A DNA stretch of 35,084 nucleotides, from NCBI GenBank assembly GCA_032718475.1, contig JAUCBJ010002869.1, forward strand, positions 1-35,084. Reading direction: 5' to 3'. The position numbers and the translations under genes are program-made. The notes under the pieces were generated by a model. That model made no database searches. It saw only the letters and a list, made by a program, of their open reading frames with translations, and was not told the origin of the DNA. Of the stretch, positions 30,385-35,084 are shown one piece after another; the stretch's first letter is position 1, and each line of letters begins with the position of its first letter. This DNA is from Nemertoderma westbladi. Its lineage: Eukaryota; Xenacoelomorpha; Nemertodermatida; Nemertodermatidae.

Positions 30385-32339
30385 CTACTACTAGGATCGG
30401 CATGCTGCATTGCAGCTGCATTTTTAAGAATGCTGTGCCGGCTTGTCAACAAAATTCCACAACTCCCTATCACCCATGACATTTGCTAGATCATCCGCAC
30501 CTTCAAGGCCAGTGTCCTTTAAGATGCGTCTCAAGAAAGTCATGGGCTGTCCACCATGCTTATTCACTCCATGAGGCTGCCAAAGTACAAGATTATGCAC
30601 TGGCTGGTCCTCACGGCGAAAGCAATGTCCTGCAAAGCGGAGGCGATATTGTTCTAGTGTCAAGCTTGGGGGAACCAATGAGACACCTCCAATGTTATAT
30701 AGTGTCTGGTTGAAGATGTGTGCATTGTACTTGACACAATGAACCCGGCGTAGCATTCTTGTGAATGTGCCATCCAGAGATTTGGTGTCCTCAGCAGTTA
30801 GAGCCCAGCATGGACTCCCGTAGAGGAGTACTGGAACTACTGCTGCTCTAAATAATCGGACCTTAAGTTTTCGATTAATTCTCGGTGACTTCCAAATCCT
30901 GGAAAGCCTATTCAAGGCTGCCCATGCCTTTCCCTTACGTATTCGAAGGTCCTCACCTGAATTCCGGATCCATGTTCCCAGGTAACAGAAGTCGTCCACA
31001 TGCTCAAGCATACCATCCTTTGAGCTTATGCTCATCCGATCAGAGACTTGCTGAGGACTTTCAAAGTTAACTGTCAAAATTTTGGTCTTTATGGAGTTAA
31101 TAAAAAGACCAACACTAGAAGCAGCATGTTCTAATGAGCTGAGGAGCCGTTGGGCTCCCTCTAATGATTCTGAGAGTACTCCTAAGTCATCAGCAAAGTC
31201 TAGATCAGTTAGGTACTTGGCAGGATTTCCTCGACTTCTTGAGCCAGTAGGTGGAGTTATCATCACCCCATCATCATTATGATGATCTAAGGACATGCGT
31301 AGAACATAGTCAACCACAATAATGAACAAGAATGGTGCAAGTGTGTCTCCTTGGAGGACGCCCCATAACACTTCAAATGGTTCTGTGTCACCGTCAATAG
31401 TAGACACAAATGTTGTCGAACCATCGTATACTGATCTGATTGCTGCAATAATTTCATCAGGAATCCCATATAATGAAAGTATGCTGAATATACGTGAGCG
31501 AGAGACTGAATCAAAGGCCTTGAAGAAGTCAACAAAGATAACAGCCAGATGCCTGTCTTTCATTTTTGATAATTCTTCAATAATCCTTCTAAGTGCCAAA
31601 ATGGGCTCCATGGTCCCACGACCTTTACGGAACCCATTCTGATTTCCACGGAGCAGTCTCTCAATGGGATCCCTGATGCGATTTAATAGAATCCTATTGT
31701 ATAGCTTTGCAGCAATCGAGATCAATGAGATTCCCCGAAAAGAACCATAGAGTGTTAGGTTGCCCTTCTTGGGAACTGGCACCAACTTATTTGTTTTAAT
31801 TTCTTGTGGAACTCTTGTTGTTCGGTACATGTCTACTATGATGGGATAGATGAGCTTTAAACACTCAGGTATTTTAAAGACCTCAGGGGGAACACTATCT
31901 ACCCCACTGGCACGATTGGTCTTAATGCTCTTTGCAGCAGCCTTCACTTCTGCAAAGGAGATATCGCCAATGGGAATATCTGGGAGTACAGACTCAGACA
32001 CTTTTACTTCTATAAAGTTATCAGACAATACCCTATCATTATTGAGGAGCTTTTCAAAGTGGGCTTTCCAACCATTGAGGCGATCGGCTGGTGATTCAGC
32101 CTTAACCTTGGTGGTTGGTTGGCTTTTCCGCCCAGTAAGCAAATTGATCGATTTCCATGCCTGGGATGATTGCCTGCTGTCGTCAGCATCATTGATGGCA
32201 TCAACCTGTTGGTTTATTTTATTAGCTCCTGTAGATTAACAGAGTACTGCCTGTTCAGGGACCTAGATGCAGCCTTAACTGCATTCTTGGCCGCTGTAGT
32301 CTGTTTGAGTCGGGACTCTTTCTGCGCCTTATGAAGGTC
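30385..32339 (-). mobile_element. LINE copy A inserted inside the 22-bp minisatellite
   Basis: On the minus strand the element runs from 32339 (codons for DLHKAQKESRLKQTT) to the 3' end at 30385, with a short 3' tail of TAG repeats (plus strand ctactactagg). The 22-bp array lies on both sides. The flanks share atgtgggaa, compatible with a target duplication but uninformative because the target is itself repeated. The endonuclease domain is absent, so this copy is 5'-truncated in the linker before the reverse transcriptase. Confidence 0.85.
30424..32339 (-). pseudogene. LINE reverse transcriptase, near-intact domain, frameshifted at its 5' end
   Basis: The main frame (30424-32142 and upstream to ~32225) encodes about 570 residues ending ELWNFVDKPAQHS. 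Residues counted from LTGRKSQ: the fingers region is near 80-125 (GVDSVPPEVF; LVPVPKKGN); motif A is VIFVDFFKAFD with the catalytic Asp near 205; the LQGDTLAPFLF block is near 263-273; motif C is FADD at about 316-319. A C-terminal RLRFAGHCFRREDQPVHNLV block follows. Catalytic Asp residues look intact. Around 32225 a one-base shift separates this frame from the upstream codons KAASRSLNRQYSVNLQEL, which run out into the minisatellite at 32339. There is no endonuclease or nucleic-acid-binding ORF1. The clade was not assigned; the linker and C-terminal block resemble RTE-like or related LINEs. Confidence 0.88.
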
Positions 32340-33034
32340 ATGTGGGAAGATGTGTAAGGGAATGTGGGAAGGTGTGTAAGGGAATGTGGGAAGGTGTGTA
32401 AGGGAATGTGGGAAGGTGTGTAAGGGAATGTGGGAAGGTGTGTAAGGGAATGTGGGAGGGTGTGTAAGGGAATGTGGGAAGGTGTGTAAGGGAATGTGGG
32501 AAGGTGTGTAAGGGAATGTGGGAAGGTGTGTAAGGGAATGTGGGAAGGTGTGTAAGGGAATGTGGGAAGGTGTGTAAGGGAATGTGGGAAGGTGTGTAAG
32601 GGAATGTGGGAAGGTGTGTAAGGGAATGTGGGAGGGTGTGTAAGGGAATGTGGGAAGGTGTGTAAGGGAATGTGGGAAGGTGTGTAAGGGAATGTGGGAA
32701 GGTGTGTAAGGGAATGTGGGAAGGTGTGTAAGGGAATGTGGGAAGGTGTGTAAGGGAATGTGGGAAGGTGTGTAAGGGAATGTGGGAAGGTGTGTAAGGG
32801 AATGTGGGAATTGGTGTAAGGGAATGTGGGAAGGTGTGTAAGGGAATGTGGGAAGGTGTGTAAGGGAATGTGGGAAGGTGTGTAAGGGAATGTGGGAAGG
32901 TGTGTAAGGGAATGTGGGAAGGTGTGTAAGGGAATGTGGGAAGGTGTGTAAGGGAATGTGGGAAGGTGTGTAAGGGAATGTGGGAAGGTGTGTAAGGGAA
33001 TGTGGGAAGGTGTGTAAGGGAATGTGGGAAGGTG
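32340..33034. repeat. 22-bp minisatellite, right part, about 31 copies
   Basis: Continuation of 28938-30384 on the other side of the LINE, same orientation and unit. Variants include gggagggtgtgtaag near 32457 and 32632 and gggaattggtgtaag near 32808. It ends at ggaaggtggataggaaaatt. Confidence 0.97.
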
Positions 33035-33083
33035 GATAGGAAAATTGGATATTGCTGACTTGAAAACCCATAGAAAACCCACC

Positions 33084-35084
33084 TTCACATCTTCTCACAT
33101 ACCTTCCTACCCACCTTCAAATCGTCCCATCTATCTTTCCACATTCCCACGCTCCCTCACACCCACCTTCCCACATTCAAATCGTCCCCCCAATCTTCAC
33201 ACTTTCCCACCCTCTTTCCCAGACACCTTCACACATTCAAATCGTCCCACCTAACTTTCCACTTTCCCACCAATCTTCCCACTTTCCCACCCTCTTTCCT
33301 ACACACCTTCACACATTCAAATCGTCTCACCTAACTTTCCACATTCCCACCCTCCCCCCACCCACATTCCCACATTCAAATCGTCCCACCTATCTTTCCA
33401 CATTCCCACCCTCCCTCCCACCCACCTTCCCACATTCAAATCGTCCCACCTATCTTCCCACTTTCCCACCAATCTTCCCACTTTCCCACCCTCTTTCCCA
33501 CACACCTTCACACATTCAAATCGTCCCACCTACCTTCCCACTTTCCCACCCTCCCCCACCCACATTCAAATCGTCCCACTTCTCCATCCACCCTCCCTCC
33601 CATCACACCTTCCCACATTCAAATCGTCCCACCTACCTTCCCACTTTCCCACCTATCTTCCCACTTTCCCACCCTCTTTCCCACACACCTTCACACATTC
33701 AAATCGTCCCACCTACCTTCCCACTTTCCCACCTATCTTCCCACTTTCCCACCCTCTTTCCCACACACCTTCACACATTCAAATCGTCCCACCTACCTTC
33801 CCACTTTCCCACCTATCTTCCCACTTTCCCACCCTCTTTCCCACACACCTTCACACATTCAAATCGTCCCACCTACCTTCCCACTTTCCCACCTATCTTC
33901 CCACTTTCCCACCCTCTTTCCCACACACCTTCACACATTCAAATCGTCCCACCTACCTTCCCACTTTCCCACCTATCTTCCCACTTTCCCACCCTCTTTC
34001 CCACACACCTTCACACATTCAAATCGTCCCACCTACCTTCCCACTTTCCCACCTATCTTCCCACTTTCCCACCCTCTTTCCCACACACCTTCACACATTC
34101 AAATCGTCCCACCTACCTTCCCACTTTCCCACCTATCTTCCCACTTTCCCACCCTCTTTCCCACACACCTTCACACATTCAAATCGTCCCACCTACCTTC
34201 CCACTTTCCCACCTATCTTCCCACTTTCCCACCCTCTTTCCCACACACCTTCACACATTCAAATCGTCCCACCTACCTTCCCACTTTCCCACCTATCTTC
34301 CCACTTTCCCGCCCTCTTTCCCACACACCTTCACACATTCAAATCGTCCCACCTACCTTCCCACTTTCCCACCTATCTTCCCACTTTCCCACCCTCTTTC
34401 CCACACACCTTCACACATTCAAATCGTCCCACCTACCTTCCCACTTTCCCACCAATCTTCCCACTTTCCCACCCTCTTTCCCACACACCTTCACACATTC
34501 AAATCGTCCCACCTACCTTCCCACTTTCCCACCTATCTTCCCACTTTCCCACCCTCTTTCCCACACACCTTCACACATTCAAATCGTCCCACCTACCTTC
34601 CCACTTTCCCACCTATCTTCCCACTTTCCCACCCTCTTTCCCACACACCTTCACACATTCAAATCGTCCCACCTACCTTCCCACTTTCCCACCTATCTTC
34701 CCACTTTCCCGCCCTCTTTCCCACACACCTTCACACATTCAAATCGTCCCACCTACCTTCCCACCTATCTTCCCACTTTCCCCCCTCTTTCCCACACACC
34801 TTCACACATTCAAATCGTCCCACCTACCTTCCCACTTTCCCACCTATCTTCCCACTTTCCCACCCTCTTTCCCACACACCTTCACACATTCAAATCGTCC
34901 CACCTACCTTCCCACTTTCCCACCTATCTTCCCACTTTCCCACCCTCTTTCCCACACACCTTCACACATTCAAATCGTCCCACCTACCTTCCCACTTTCC
35001 CACCTATCTTCCCACTTTCCCGCCCTCTTTCCCACACACCTTCACACATTCAAATCGTCCCACCTACCTTCCCACTTTCCCACC
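33084..35084. repeat. 80-bp minisatellite, pyrimidine-rich on plus strand, truncated by window end
   Basis: From about 33600 the unit is a regular 80 bp: caaatcgtcccacctacctt, cccactttcccacctatctt, cccactttcccaccctcttt, cccacacaccttcacacatt. The first ~500 bp are irregular versions with other orders of the same blocks. The block cacaccttcacacattc resembles the reverse complement of the 22-bp unit (cacaccttcccacattc), so the strand sense flips relative to 32340-33034. One copy near 34750 lost about 20 bp. No gene. Confidence 0.96.

Noticed and set aside
28658-30482. Minus-strand frames of 546-587 codons rich in Pro, Thr and His
   Set aside because: Produced by the 22-bp unit being stop-free in every phase; overlapping frames are equally open, which argues against a protein.
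33084-35084. Telomere-like or CRISPR-like repeat
   Set aside because: 80-bp unit with no short telomeric motif and no unique spacers; it is a plain minisatellite.

Overview
This is eukaryotic, almost certainly metazoan, DNA. It has an interrupted gene with a good splice donor and acceptor, fragments of non-LTR retrotransposons, a hAT-type DNA transposon with an 8-bp target duplication, and very large minisatellites. The intergenic DNA is AT-rich and dotted with the palindrome TAGGCCTA, which I associate loosely with marine invertebrates (possibly a deuterostome). That taxonomic guess is weak. No bacterial or viral gene was recognised.

Layout. (1) 1-13504: about 280 head-to-tail copies of a 48-bp unit, with a 46-bp variant and higher-order duplications of about 5 kb. 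(2) 12834-15473, minus strand: a predicted two-exon gene. Exon 1 (14979-15473) and exon 2 (12834-13661) join in phase 0 across a 1.3-kb intron that carries its own minisatellite. Exon 2 encodes a coiled-coil-like segment and then reads directly into the 48-bp array as 13 perfect-length 16-residue repeats before a 46-bp unit ends the frame. (3) 15540-17600: AT-rich DNA with no gene seen. (4) 17605-22328: a nested transposon landscape. Nested inverted repeats enclose two families of short tandem 'subrepeats' arranged in opposite orientations, mirrored poly-G and poly-C tracts, a tandem duplication carrying a small coiled-coil reading frame, a LINE fragment whose two halves point in opposite directions, a tRNA-like sequence and a 60-67-bp minisatellite. 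(5) 22620-25740: a LINE 3' relic, a 22-bp minisatellite, and a diverged 450-bp duplication. (6) 25738-28501: a 5'-truncated LINE with an 11-bp target duplication, later invaded by a 1283-bp hAT element and a 192-bp insert. (7) 28591-33034: a 60-bp repeat, then a 22-bp minisatellite split in two by a second copy of the same LINE. (8) 33084-35084: an 80-bp minisatellite in the opposite strand sense, running off the window.

The most interesting part is the gene/array junction: a coding exon whose 16-codon repeat is continuous with a 13.5-kb array, and an intron array that has copied the exon 1 splice donor. The second is a set of elements whose inner tandem repeats look like variants of one short template (G-rich, then C/G-N-TAA-N-GTC). 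All boundaries were read by eye; none was checked by alignment or database search.
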